A stretch of 64,000 nucleotides of DNA, from contig WNNJ02000618.1 of the NCBI GenBank assembly GCA_012934845.2, forward strand, positions 62,001-126,000, read 5' to 3'. Made by a program: the position numbers and the translations under genes. Below the pieces are notes generated by a model. It ran no database searches. It worked only from the letters and a program-made list of their open reading frames with translations, and was not told the origin of the DNA. Numbering within the stretch: the stretch's first letter is position 1; the number at the start of each line of letters is the position of its first letter. Origin of the DNA: Pomphorhynchus laevis. Taxonomy: Eukaryota > Acanthocephala > Palaeacanthocephala > Echinorhynchida > Pomphorhynchidae. Below, in pieces: positions 41,530 to 52,475 of the stretch.

Positions 41530-44500
41530 TTTATCCTCTATATCTCTCGCCGTCAAACCAACCCCCACAATAACCTTAACTACCAGCTCTCCTATCATGA
41601 TCTCACCCACTCACGTCACTCGTCCTTTTTTGCGGAAACGCTTTCCGTCTCGCGATCGTTGCGTAATCGTAATTAATATCACTCCTTCCACCTCATTATC
41701 TCCACAAGCACGTCTTGACCACGGTATTTACACTTTCAGATCAATCCTCTCGTATATTGTTCCTGCGGAAAAACTATCCTTTTTCACAACATATCTCCTG
41801 CCGCATTCATCTACCCGAACAAATCTTCACAATCTAATCCTTCTCAGTCCCTTCCCTCTCATGAAAATTGTTTTCAAACATCGCTCTCACGCGTCCTATG
41901 TCCTTTCCAACGATTTAAACTCATATATTTTTAAACCAGTCGAATTTTCCCCAATCGCACCCCTTCCGAAATCGCTTAAGTCTCTTCTGCCTGCATCGAA
42001 AAACGCCGTCGCGAGGAAAACGGCGAAACATCTCTCTTAATCCGAAATATCGACGGAACTTTTTTAAGTTGTCCACACCAGCCCCAAAATTCGATGGCGC
42101 TCCATCTCCCCTATGTGTATTCTACGCTAGACCCTTTCACCACCGCACACGGTTTCCGCCTCGGCCTCTTTAACACTAGATCAATTCTCCATTAAACCGG
42201 TCTTATCTCAACCAATTAACCAAACAACCCATCGATCTATTCTGCCTCATCGAATCCTGCACATCAGATTCACACGACCTATCCATTCGCCGACTGATCT
42301 TTACCGGTTACTCACTAGTCGAATCCGGCCGCTCGCTCAGCTCATCCTCTTCTAAATTCTCTAATAATGGCGGCATTGTCGCATTCACCCGTCACCCCGC
42401 GTCTATTCGCAAAATCACTTCCACTTTCAGTCCTTGCTCTTTTGAATTTCTCACTTGTCGTTCTTCTATCCCGATCACTCTGGATCTCGCCATTATATAC
42501 CGTCCTGGTTCATCAGCTCCTACCTCTTTATTTGTTACCGAACTCGCTGACCTCCTTTCTCATTGTTCTTTGTCCCCAATCCCTTCACTCGACATTCGAC
42601 TTGACCGCCCCTCTCCCACTGATTCCATTCAATTCATCAACATTCTATCCAACTACAATTTCAAACTCATCTCATCTGCCCCCTCACATATCAATGGGAG
42701 GTACTCGACATCATCACTGTTCGCGATCGTTTTGCTGCCTGCATTTCAGTGTCCATCTCCGATCGTGGTTTATCCGATCACTTTCTCTTCACCCTTTATT
42801 TCACTTCAAACCACTCCCCGCTTCACAAACCCACCATCCTACGTTGCCCTTGGAGAAAAGTTGATTTCCCTCTTCTCCGCTCTGACTTACTCAAATCGAA
42901 TATATCCTCTTCAACAACATCTTCCTCTCTTCAATAACTCGCCTTATTTTCGACTCTAAACTCACATCCACTCTAGATCTTCTCTTGACCTTCAAGCATC
43001 ACCCTCACCGTTGCTTGCATCGTGCCATTTTGTTTGACATCCAATGCCAACTATCAAAGCGTCGACTCCGTCATGCTTTTTGAGTCTATCACCGCTCTCT
43101 CAGACGTGATATCCGCCCGCTCAATCCGTCTCTTCGTGATTTCTATCTTGCTCTTAACCGGTCTCATCTCCACCTACTACGCACCAAATGCAACTTTGTC
43201 TAGCAGCATAAAATCAACACTTCATTAAACTACGAGTCTATCTGGCATACTTTTAACTCAATCCTTTCTCGCTACTCTCAGTCTTGCAACATAAATCATC
43301 TTCCCGGAACACTTTCATCTCCTCCCTGTCTCACCTGTCGAAGTCTCTTCTGTCATCATGTCCTTGTCCAACAAAACCTAACCTGCCAATCACCTGCCTA
43401 CCCCATACTTAAATCCATATGCTCATCGATACCCCCTATACTCACCATCTTGTTTAACTCATCAATCTGCAGTCGTATATTTCCTTCACACTGGAAATCC
43501 GCCATCGTTAGTCCCCTCCTTAAGAAACAATCGCTCGACCCTCTCACTTCATTTTAGCTAACACCCCATTTCACTCATCTCTACTCTTGTCAAATTCTTG
43601 AAGCGCCTTATCTTAATACAGATCAACATTTATCACTCTTCATTAATTCATTAAATCTGTACCCTACTGTCCAATCCGCTTTCCGCTCTAATCATCCACA
43701 GAAATCGCCTACATGAAAGTTTACAACGAACTACACATTTCTCGTGACAAGGCTCTATATAAAGTTCTCATATCTCTCGATCTCTCCTCTGCCTTCGACA
43801 TCGTCAACTACTCCATCCTCGTATATCGCCTTCGTTATGATTATGGCTTTTCTTCATCCTCTGTAGCATGTTTTGCCTCATATCTATCCGACCGTTCTTT
43901 TCGAGTCTGTTCAAATTCATCATCCTCTCCTCCCATCTCTATTTTCCGAAAGGTCCCACAAGGTTCAGTCCTATGACCTCTGCTTTTCGCTATTCTACTC
44001 GGTACTCTCTATCCAGTTTTCAAATCTGACTCCTCTCGTAACGTCATGCAATACGCCGATGACATCCTCATATATGCTCATGCACCCGCACATCGCATAT
44101 ACGATATCGGCATTTCTGCTTCGAACAGCCTTTCTTCTATCTACAAACGTCTCTACCATCTTCGTCTCGTTCTAAACCCAGACAAGTCTACGATAATGTT
44201 GATCCTCCCTCGTCAACCAAACATATCTCCTCCCCTATATATTTTCCATCATCAATCATACCATAGTATACAATCTTACTTTCTTAGGCTTCCATTTCAA
44301 TGATCACCTTTCCTTTAAACCCTTTGTCGGTGACAAGGTCCGCTCGTCTTACTTAATTATTCGTAGCATCCGCCGTATCCGCCACCTTATCGACCTCCGT
44401 TCCTGTATGTCTCTTCTTTCATCGCTTCTTTTCCCTAAAATCGATTACTGCCTCAGCCTTTTCGCCAATTCTCCAAAATCCATCATCCTACCACTACAAC

Positions 44501-44975
44501 GCATAATCAACTCCGCCGTTTGAGTGCTCTTTCGTCTCCGTCGCTTTGACCACACATCCACATATCTTGCTCAACTCTCATGGTCCATTATCTACATTCG
44601 CATCAAACTCCGCTTTCTTCTCGTACTTTTCGTCTCATCGCTGTCGGCTCCTCATCGTTCATCAACCTCCCTTTCTTCGACGATACTCGCCCCACCACTC
44701 TATCACTGCGTTTTCGCATTGATAGAGAGGTGGGGCGAGTTATTTTACTCTACGTTCCCAATTACTCTAACAACTACGGTCTCCGGTCCTTTCTCGTCGC
44801 CGCCCCACTCGCCTGGAATCAGCTCCCACTCGACATCAACCGCGCTCCCTCCTTTATTGCACTCAAATGCCGCCTCCGTATCCACCTCCTCGAAACATTA
44901 TTTAGATTTGTTGTTGTGGTCATGTAAGCTTGCGCCGGCACGCATTTGCCACGTAAAAATAAACTGTTTTTATTT
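41530..44975 (+). mobile_element. LINE-A copy 6: old, divergent, nearly complete
   Basis: Covers the ORF1 core (RKRFPSRDRCVIVINITPST near 41630), the ORF1/ORF2 junction near 42090, endonuclease (LDIRLDRPSPTDSIQFINIL near 42590), RT motif A ISLDLSSAFDIVNYSILVYR near 43775, motif B RKVPQGSVL near 43945, motif C MQYADDILIYA near 44046 (intact DD), the thumb, and the C-terminus NNYGLRSFLVAAPLAWNQLP near 44770. The 3' end has a weakened hairpin (GCTTGCGCCGGCACGC) and AATAAA with an interrupted T-rich tail. Dozens of substitutions, stops and indels separate it from copies 3 and 5. It retains the in-frame LFVTELAD where those copies have the T7 frameshift, so it shows the ancestral state. Confidence 0.8.
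44685..44740. repeat. Snap-back insertion in LINE-A copy 6 (26-bp arms, 4-nt loop)
   Basis: ACTCGCCCCACCACTCTATC... (44685-44710) is followed by TTTT and an inverted copy (44715-44740) matching 24 of 26 bases. Sibling LINE-A copies lack the inverted arm and read straight on to CTCTTACTCCACGTTCC, so the arm arose in place. Confidence 0.9.
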
Positions 44976-45814
44976 TTATTTGGGATCAACGCAGGAATCT
45001 ACTTTCGGCATGGGCATGTTACCAGGTCCCTTTGAATTTAATATTGTAAATTTAATCATGTAATTGCCAAACTGATATAAATTGATAGTGCCTTGTTATT
45101 TTAATGTTATTAAAATATATATTATAGATTCAGTTGGCTGATCTGATTTATCCAATTCGCAGATTTTTGCTGGAGTTTAATGTTTATAGTTTCTTATAAC
45201 TGATGAATGCAGACCTCTTCGTAGATAATAAATAGTCAGTTTCCACTTTTTTGCTTATAAGGACAAAACATCGCAACAAGCATGTTCTGTAGCATTTTTA
45301 TATGTCCCTCATTTTTACTCTTTTTGTTTCTTTTCAATCATAAGACAAATGTACTCTTTGGAGAGGTGTGGCGGATCATGATATGTTAAAGTAGCCTGTA
45401 CAAATGAGTTCGGATTTACCCCTTAAATAGATGCCACTTGTGAAAAAATCTTTAAAAATGTTTGCAGTTTCCAGAATAGGCTTGCTGATATGGCCATTTT
45501 TTAGCCAACAACATGGACCCAAGTGTTTCTTTATATCGTTCACAGGTTGATCCACGCTGCATTTATTTACACATCGACATTTATTTCCCAAAGCATGGTA
45601 TATTTGTCAACAGCGGTATGCATAATAATCTAAAAATACTAACCGAATAGTAAAATTTGTTCTTAAAAGGGATTGCACAATTTCTTTTTAAATGGTCGTT
45701 TTGGCAAAATCAATGGATATGGTATTATTCCGCTCTTGTTGATAATAAGTATGAAGTTCTTACACTTGAACAAGATCTTTTTTCGATATCATCAATATAA
45801 GGATCAATTCAGAT
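44976..45814. other. AT-rich stretch; one unrecognised 71-codon frame
   Basis: A minus-strand frame (45376-45591) reads MGNKCRCVNKCSVDQPVN... with five cysteines in the first half and LGPCCWLKNGHISKPILE. I recognise no family and it is preceded by stops, so I leave it uncalled. Near 45125-45165, ATTCAGTTGGCTGATCTGAT resembles words in repeat R. Confidence 0.4.
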
Positions 45815-46040
45815 GAGCTAACTGAGTCTACGTATTTTATAAGTAGACTCAGTTAGTTATTATTAAAAGTTAGTTATTTATATTATAAATAACTCACTTA
45901 GTTATTTATAAAAAATAATGCTAAATAAAAATAAAAAAATAAAATAATTATAAATAATTAATAATTGTTATATATGGTTTTATATAATTTATATCAAGTT
46001 AAAATTTAATATTGAAATTCAAAATATAAATTAATTTTAT
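45815..46040. repeat. Repeat R-related AT-rich copy with palindrome
   Basis: CTAACTGAGTCTAC (45818-45831) and its reverse complement (45843-45856) form a 14-bp snap-back with an 11-nt loop. The following AT-rich 170 bp resembles 26880-27000. Confidence 0.55.
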
Positions 46041-46044
46041 AAAT

Positions 46045-46860
46045 GTATTAAACCCCGATAAGTCAAAACATATGCGCATCGGACATCTACACATCAATTC
46101 ATCATATACCATTGACGGAAGAGAAATTGAAACAGTTCTCCAATTTCAAGACCTTGGAGTGATCGTAAATAGAAGCTTATCGACCATCCCACATACCAGT
46201 CACACAGTTGCTAAATGCCGTCGAATTTTAGGACTTATTAGAAGGATCATTGGCCAGCTTGACGCATCCAGTTTTAAGTTAATTTACAATGCTTATGTCT
46301 TATCTTTAATGAGATACGCTTCACCTGCCTGTCACCCTCAAACTACGACAGAGATGAACCTGTACGAATCCATATTACGCAAGGCCAAACATCTTGTACC
46401 CAGCCAACGCAAGCTCTCATTCATTTTTCGACTTCACGCACTTGGTGTGACCACAGTGAAGAAATCTTTAAAGTCATCTAATTTAATGTTTGTGTGGACA
46501 GCGCTTAATGTTCAAAAAGGGCAGAGGGAACATGTTTGTCGCAAACTGTTCGAACTTCGAAATTCAAACAGATTGAGGGGACATCACCTCACGTTAAAGA
46601 CCCACATTCGTCCACGAAGAAGATTTAACACAATTGTCAACCGAACGTGGAAAAGCTGGAATAAGCTACCAAGTCAAGTGGTTTCGGCCTCCAGTATTTT
46701 GTCCTTCAAGAGAAATCTGAAGAATGTACTAACTTAAAACAATCGGATTTTCATTGATATTTTTTTAACCCTGTACATAGTCTGTACGAGCTCTACGCTC
46801 TTTTGCTGCTGTTGTATTTAATAATAATAAATATTAATATTGATTTTATTAATATTATAA
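46045..46860 (+). mobile_element. LINE-E: CR1-like LINE 3' end (RT thumb and C-terminus)
   Basis: A clean 221-codon frame (46072-46737) in continuity with NPDKSKHM just upstream: TVLQFQDLGVIVNRSLSTIP, KCRRILGLIRRIIGQLDASS, LIYNAYVLSLMRYASPACHP, then LRGHHLTLKTHIRPRRRFNT and VVSASSILSFKRNLKNVLT. This is the thumb/C-terminal region of a CR1-group LINE polymerase; the palm with YxDD is missing, so it is 5'-truncated. The 3' end has GAGCTCTACGCTCTTTTGC, a small hairpin seen in other CR1-type LINEs, and an AATAATAATAAAT-type tail. The open frame suggests a relatively recent insertion. Confidence 0.8.
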
Positions 46861-46879
46861 AAAAGAGTCAATTTAAATA

Positions 46880-47950
46880 TATTGACTTTAATATAAGGTT
46901 CAGTCATAAATCCTAAGTTAGTCCTAAGTAAGTCCTCAGATCAGTCATAAGTTATAAGGTTTCTCAAGGTTCAGTCATAAGTCCTACTCTGTTCAACACA
47001 TATGTCAATGACATATGTCATGTCAATTTCTCATTTTCGATGTACGCCGATGATATCAAAATTTGGAATGGTATTCAGGATCTTTCAGATCATAACCGGA
47101 TCCAGAAGGACATAGATTTCATGCACTCGTGGTGCAACTCACATGATCTTACTATTAACATAGAAAAGACCTATCACATGCATTTCGGTCAGTCGATGTA
47201 CTCCGGCTCGTACACTTTAGGCGGTGCTACCATTAAGAATGTTGATCAAGTCAAGGATCTCGGTATTATATTATCTAATAATCTGTCATCGGGTCTTCAT
47301 GTAAGATATATTGTAAGCAAATATTAACACATCCTAGGGCTACTGCGAAGAACGCTAGGTTTAATTGTTGTTGACTCATTTAGGGTGCTGTTCCCCTCGA
47401 TGGTCCTTTCTCATATGCTATATCCTCCATCATCAGTCTTTCCGCAATCTAAGGGTGATTTGCGTTTACTTGAGGGCATTCTCCGTAAAGCTAGCCATAT
47501 GGTTTCCTCTATTCGAGTATTCCCTACCCTGAGAGACTAGACGTTCTAGGCATATGCGATGTTAATACGTCCTTAATTAAAGCAGATTTGATGTTGGTGT
47601 GGAGGACACTGCACTCTTCTAAGCACGTTTTAAACCCTCTATTTACACTTTCTGCTAATGAAAATCTACGAGAACACAAGCTTAACTGGTACACAAACTG
47701 GGACCGAAGGGGAACCGAGGTGACATAAGACATCGAATTGTCATACATTGGAATAAATTACCATCTACTGGTGTTGAGGCCACACATGTATCAGAATTGA
47801 AGAATAACCTTCGTGCAGAATTCCGCCTTGAATCCTGACTTGTTTCAGCTGCTTTGTTGACTATTTTTTATTTTTCTCTTTTTTTACTGTGATGCCCCTG
47901 TTTTGAGCTTTGCTCTTTTGGCGGTCAATGAATAATAATAAAATAATTAT
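46880..47950 (+). mobile_element. LINE-E-related copy (RT motif B to 3' end), broken
   Basis: Begins with short duplications of GGTTCAGTCATAAGTCCTA (46900, 46972), corresponding to motif B QGSVISPTLFNTYVNDI. Motif C FSMYADDIKIWNG is intact near 47035, followed by MHSWCNSHDLTINIEKTYHM and VDQVKDLGIILSNNL. The frame breaks near 47327, after which ILGLLRRTLGLIVVDSFRVL and EGILRKASHMVSSIRVFPTL are readable in other frames. The 3' end carries GAGCTTTGCTCTTTTGGCGG and an AATAATAATAAAATAATT tail. Confidence 0.75.
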
Positions 47951-48480
47951 TTATGAAACACATCTGAAATCAGCAGTCAATTTAATTACACTGTTAAAGT
48001 GATTTTTAAACCGGATCTACGTGTATTTTATAACACAATTGCGAACTGAGTTTTAAAATAGCAAAGACAGTGCAATGTTAGAGTGATACGCTTGCAACTA
48101 CATCATCCAAGAAATCAACAGGTGTATTAAAAAATTACTTTTATTTTTATGTAATAAATATTTTTCTTATACAAAATTTTAATATAAATTTTAAATAAAT
48201 ATTTAATAAATCAGATAATCAAACTGAGTCGCGTATTTTATAGTATTTATAAATTTAAAATAATGCTAAAGTTTAAATAATTAAATAAGTAAAATTCTGA
48301 TTGATAAAATCAGTATTGGCTGATCATCCGACAACGTACCGCATTCTATACTCGCGATTGATTTTCTTTTTAATAATATATTTTTTAATAACTAATAAAC
48401 ATGCATCTAATAAGATAAAACAGTTATTACAATAGAAATAAATAAACAAAAACAGTATATCGTAGGCTTCGACGATATCC
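47951..48480. other. AT-rich spacer with repeat R words
   Basis: No gene. AACTGAGTCGCGTATTTTATA (shortened: AACTGAGTCGCGTATTTTA) near 48216 resembles the conserved word of repeat R. Confidence 0.45.
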
Positions 48481-48492
48481 TTCTATATCTCA

Positions 48493-48560
48493 GAGAGATC
48501 TCGCCCTACAAACAATGCCAATGCGACCCTTTCCGATTGAGCCAATCAGGGTATGTCACA
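48493..48560 (-). other. tRNA-like A/B-box segment at the LINE-C 3' end (copy 2)
   Basis: Minus strand A-box-like TGGCTCAATCGG (48533-48544) and B-box-like GGGCGAGATCTC (48495-48506), 38 nt apart. Confidence 0.4.
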
Positions 48561-48675
48561 CACCGGCGAGCCCAATCGCAGCGCAAGATGATCGGTAGAA
48601 TCGACGTGAGGAGCTTTAGAAATCTTTGTATTTGCTCTGGGGACGTCCTATTGGGAAGAAGACTAATTCCGAGAT

Positions 48676-48705
48676 TGCTCAGGTGCACCTTTGTGCACCT
48701 GAGCA
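48676..48705. repeat. Perfect snap-back palindrome (13-bp arms, 4-nt loop) in LINE-C
   Basis: TGCTCAGGTGCAC, loop CTTT, exact reverse complement. The sibling LINE-C copies at 27.66 and 52.6 kb have ordinary coding sequence here. Confidence 0.9.
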
Positions 48706-50423
48706 CTGACACTTAATTACCGATGTTAGGCCCGTTTCAGGGCCGACCAGGCTTTCTTTAGGACACTCTTAAATCTATCCAAGTCGGATCCAACGGCCCA
48801 TTTTACCATAATGGTAAACCCCATGTATCTTACTAGATGTGTAAAGACAGGTAGGGGGTTGGTTGATAAGATATAGGAAAGATAAGAGATTGCAAATAGA
48901 TTTTTCTCGGTGACAGGGGCGCCGTGAAAGATAATCACCTGCGATTTCAAGAAATTTAGAAGATTAAATGGGGATAACTTATCTTTTAATCTTACAAAGA
49001 ATTGGTTGATTTTAGACTACATTTTTGCACCTACATCCATAAAACAGGGCTATGGTATCATCAGCGTATACTACTAGATGTTGATCACGTTGAAATGGTT
49101 TAAACAGAACAATGGAGACTGCAAGAAGTAAGATTTGATAAAGTGAGGACGTTGAGGCACACCTGTAATTGGATAGAACTGACGAGCGTCAGGGTCATTA
49201 TTGTAAAACATCGCTTGATGTGCAGCAATATCTCCACCCTGTTAACAATTCCCGCAGTCAACCCGAGTGACCAAAGAGAGAAGATAACAAAGGGAATAGA
49301 GATATGGTCAAAAGCAGCAAAAAGGACAAGAAAGACAGCCACAGCTAGCTAAGCCTGCTATCTTGACAAAACTGGTGCACTTCATCTATTGCAGAATGAA
49401 CCGAACGATTTTTTACAAATCCATTAAAGCCTGGTGGGATTAAATTTGGCATACTTAAATAATCGCCGAGTTCACACGCAAGAACTTTTTCGTAAAGGGA
49501 AATGAGAGAGTTTTGAATCGAAATGGCGCAGGTCTTTAGAACATGTAACCGGTTTTTTCTTTGGTAAAAATAGTCGACGGCTGAAGTAACGCCAGCAATA
49601 TCAGATGGTGAGGCTAAAAGAATAGTGATGGCGACCCCCTTTCACTGACTGTCCGTCAAAAGCTGACAGATGCGAGTTAAGAGTGGTGAATGAATTTTGG
49701 TGGTTCATGGAAGCGGACCCCATGAGTTGAGGATATTCGTAGCCGAAAGATCCCTGCTCCTGAAGCCACTCCAGGTAGGGATTGGCTGAGAAGGAAGGTA
49801 GATATATAATTGTGATGGGATAGTAATTCTTCCAAAACTTTATCAAGACCTTTGTTACTAATCTAGCCCGATGCTCTCTCCTTCCAGCTAACAAACTTTT
49901 CTTCCTTGAAAGTCTTCCAAACAGAAGACTGAGATGGATTAAGGCGAGCAATGTTAGCCTTATACATGCTTAATTGGAGTATATACGTGGAACTCCGATA
50001 TTCTTTCAAGAGAGCTTATCTGAAGGAAACAGAGAGAGTGGGGATATGTAACATTTTTGATAAAACCTTGAGTTTTGTCGGAGTGGGATTGAAAATACAA
50101 CCTTTATAGATAGTTGAAAATATTTCGGTAGCTTTCATATATGCATTGGTAAATATCTAGTAATGTTCTGGCGAGGCTGGACCGATTTAGTTTGCTGAAG
50201 GACTATTACATCAGTATCGCGACCAGATAAAAGACGAAGGTCAGAAGTAATCCTGAATTCCACTGAAGAATATTCAGAGGAAAAGAATCTCGACTAACCA
50301 TTACGTTGGTTTACAGATGTGAGAGACGCCCTCTAGTTGAAGGCAGCAGTCGAATGGTTGCCCATTCCACTAGCGGATTTAACTGAGAACTCACTGTTCC
50401 TACATGGCTTATAGGAATATCTT

Positions 50424-50485
50424 CATTTCCCTTATTAGCTCAATAAGGGAAATGGACCCTGGCTCTTTTGCCAGAGTCCATTTTT
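50424..50485. repeat. Two adjacent hairpins in LINE-C ORF1
   Basis: CATTTCCCTTATT (50424-50436) pairs exactly with 50442-50454 across a 5-nt loop. Next to it GGACCCTGGC pairs with GCCAGAGTCC (one mismatch) around TCTTTT. Confidence 0.85.
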
Positions 50486-50884
50486 CGCCTTGGACATTTT
50501 GATTATCTTCTTACCGTTGCGGAAAATGCCCGTTTATTAGAAGATTCTTGTTCTTTCAGAATTTGAGACGATGCCAGCATCATATAGGTTGTTTGTGCTA
50601 ACAACTTTTCTAAGTTCTTTGAGAGTTCTGCAAATTTCATGTCCATAAAAACCTTCTACTCTTCAAATTCCTTCTTTATCGAATGTGAGGAATCCAGAAC
50701 TGATTCGTCATTTCTATTGAAAATTGTCCCTATTGCTTCGGAGAAGGTCTTTGCAGCAGCTGAAAGCTTCCTCATATGTCGGCTTTGGCACTCCTTGAAT
50801 TTTATGCATTTTTTGAGTATGCCGGGTTATTTAACCCACAGTTTACACACGTGAGATCATTATCCTCCGGGCATTTACCATTAT

Positions 50885-51060
50885 ATCCTGGTTCTTTGCA
50901 TCTCGATTCAGCACAGCAAGGTGCTGTGCTGAATGGTGCTATCCTGGTTCTTTGGGCATCTTGGTTCTATGGGACATGCTATCTTGGTTCTTTGGGACAG
51001 CAAGGTGCTATCCTGGTTCTTTGGGCATCTCGATTCAGCACAGCAAGAGGATCCCGAGTG
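50885..51060. repeat. Rearranged block of short direct and inverted repeats
   Basis: CTATCCTGGTTCTTTGGGCA-type units recur four times (near 50885, 50940, 50978, 51010) together with ATTCAGCACAGCA, which also forms a 13-bp perfect hairpin with a 3-nt loop (50906-50934) and recurs near 51035. The block interrupts the LINE-C ORF1 coding sequence. Confidence 0.8.
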
Positions 51061-51720
51061 GGGTCAACTTTGACATTTTTGGCAATGAGGAAAGGTGACA
51101 TCATTAGATGAGACGTGCTTAAAGGATCGATTTGTACCCAGTAACCGGTTATTGCGTTCCTCACCAGCACCATCGAATTGCTAATCGTAGTTGTAGCGAA
51201 ATCCACTGGGAGTAAGGATTAATCTTTCCTTTTAATGTATCGTACGTCTTTAAGTGCGAATGCTGCTTCAAGATTTATTATGCCATCGAAATATATGCAA
51301 TGTTCGATGCTGTCGATTTTTACAGTGGCCGAGATGACCTTATAGTCAACAGTACCGAGTTGTCCTAGGTTCTTTTTAAAGTAACCAACATATGATTGTG
51401 CCAAATCATTTGTGGCAAAAGATATACGAAACTTTCCAGGATACTTTCTAGCAGAATTGTATACTATTCTGCTAGGATAGTTACCCTTGAAGGGCTTCAT
51501 AAATATTTTTAAAAAGTCTCCCGCTTTTTGTGGTAAACTTATGTTTATTTCCACAAGGTTTAATAGCTTCATAACAGGAGGAAGCTGGTTCGATTTGATA
51601 AAAGATCCATTAACTTGCAATATATCGTTATTTCATTCGGCTTTGGGTGGAAAACTATTAGAAGTCGTTTTCGTCACTGGATTACATAAATTCGGCTAAT
51701 AAATCTTCAATGAAGGATAA

Positions 51721-52410
51721 CTCTCCTGACTACAGCATTGTCTTCCGTAGCCCAGGTCCGTCGATAGATGAAATTTTAAAGTTAGTGAACCTAAAGATAA
51801 CAAAACGCATGATGACCATCGAGGAACTACTCAAACGGCTGAGTGATGCGATTTTACGCCCACTAAGATTACGTCATCTCCAAGTACGCCATCAGTAAAG
51901 CGATATTCCTCAAGTTAGATAGCACAAACGATATTCCGTTAGATAGCACAAACAAGTAAAAAATTTGAGCATCAAGGAATATGATGATGCTTCCATTCGC
52001 AAATTAACGCTCAGTGATCCCGCTATTAAGGAAGAGGCCGGAAGGGTAACCTTCTCCTTCTTGACCTAACTAGTGGGTTATGCTGTCCCTTACAGTGGCA
52101 AATCGAGATGAGCTTTTGCCCTTAATCTTTTATTTGGTCGAAATGCTGATGTTATATTCCTTCAGGAAACTAGATCTATCCGGTCTCCACAGGGAATTAC
52201 TCGGTTTATTCCAAATATCCTCCCACTTTACTCCAAACATAACCCCAGCTCACTGATATTCTTCTCAAGGCTATCTAACCCTAGTAAAATGCCACTTAAG
52301 ATCTTCCATCTTATTAAACTATTCTTGTCTAGCCTAATCTTGTTTAGCCATAGCACTCTGGAAGAACGGTAAACACATCAGTATAGTCAGTATCTATATT
52401 CAACCTAAGG
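51721..52410 (+). mobile_element. LINE-C-related piece, opposite strand (ORF1 end? and endonuclease start)
   Basis: Plus strand 51710-51898 reads SIVFRSPGPSIDEILKLVNL and TIEELLKRLSDAILRPLRLR, possibly the ORF1 start or end of a relative. 52115-52410 encodes the APE start RNADVIFLQETRSIRSPQGI and GITRFIPNILPLYSKHNPSS, homologous to 37.78-37.97 kb, and ends near 52410 in TQYSQYLYS-type sequence (frame-shifted ISIVSIYIQP). Abuts the 3' end of the minus-strand LINE-C at 52411. Confidence 0.55.
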
Positions 52411-52475
52411 TCCAATGGGATCTGAGCCCCTGACCGCACCAACGAGCCGCCATACGACTAAACCATTAAGGGTAT
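52411..52475 (-). other. tRNA-like A/B-box segment at the LINE-C 3' end (copy 3)
   Basis: Minus strand A-box-like TGGTTTAGTCGT (52454-52465) and B-box-like GGGCTCAGATCCC (52417-52429), 36 nt apart. This is the most tRNA-like of the three, resembling a T-arm (GGGxTCxxATCCC) after a D-arm. Confidence 0.42.

Larger units (their letters stand above)
48485..51720 (-). mobile_element. LINE-C copy 2: nearly complete order ORF1-EN-RT, with internal deletion
   Basis: On the minus strand: ORF1 N-terminus NQLPPVMKLLNLVEINISLP near 51600; FRISFATNDLAQSYVGYFKK near 51430; knuckle remnant CPEDNDLTCVNCGLNNPAYS near 50860; endonuclease start LNILQWNSG and LRLLSGRDTDVIVLQQTKSV near 50200-50280; RT linker TPTKLKVLSKMLHIPTLS near 50070; LLSHHNYISTFLLSQSLP near 49820; motif A LVLFAAFDHISIPFVIF near 49310; motif B/C damaged near 49140-49080 (YADDTIA region readable); thumb TIMVKWAVGSDLDRFKSVLK near 48790; and the C-terminal VTYPDWLNRKGSHW near 48540. 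Most of the endonuclease is deleted between 50130 and 50180. This copy links the CCHC ORF1 to the RT and so defines the family. Confidence 0.7.

Noticed and set aside
45376-45591. Cysteine-containing 71-codon minus frame
   Set aside because: Five cysteines suggest a zinc motif, but spacing matches no family I know, and stops surround it.
50424-50485. Possible bacterial-type terminators (hairpins followed by T-runs)
   Set aside because: The context is a eukaryotic LINE ORF1 and there is no prokaryotic gene; they are better explained as snap-back palindromes.
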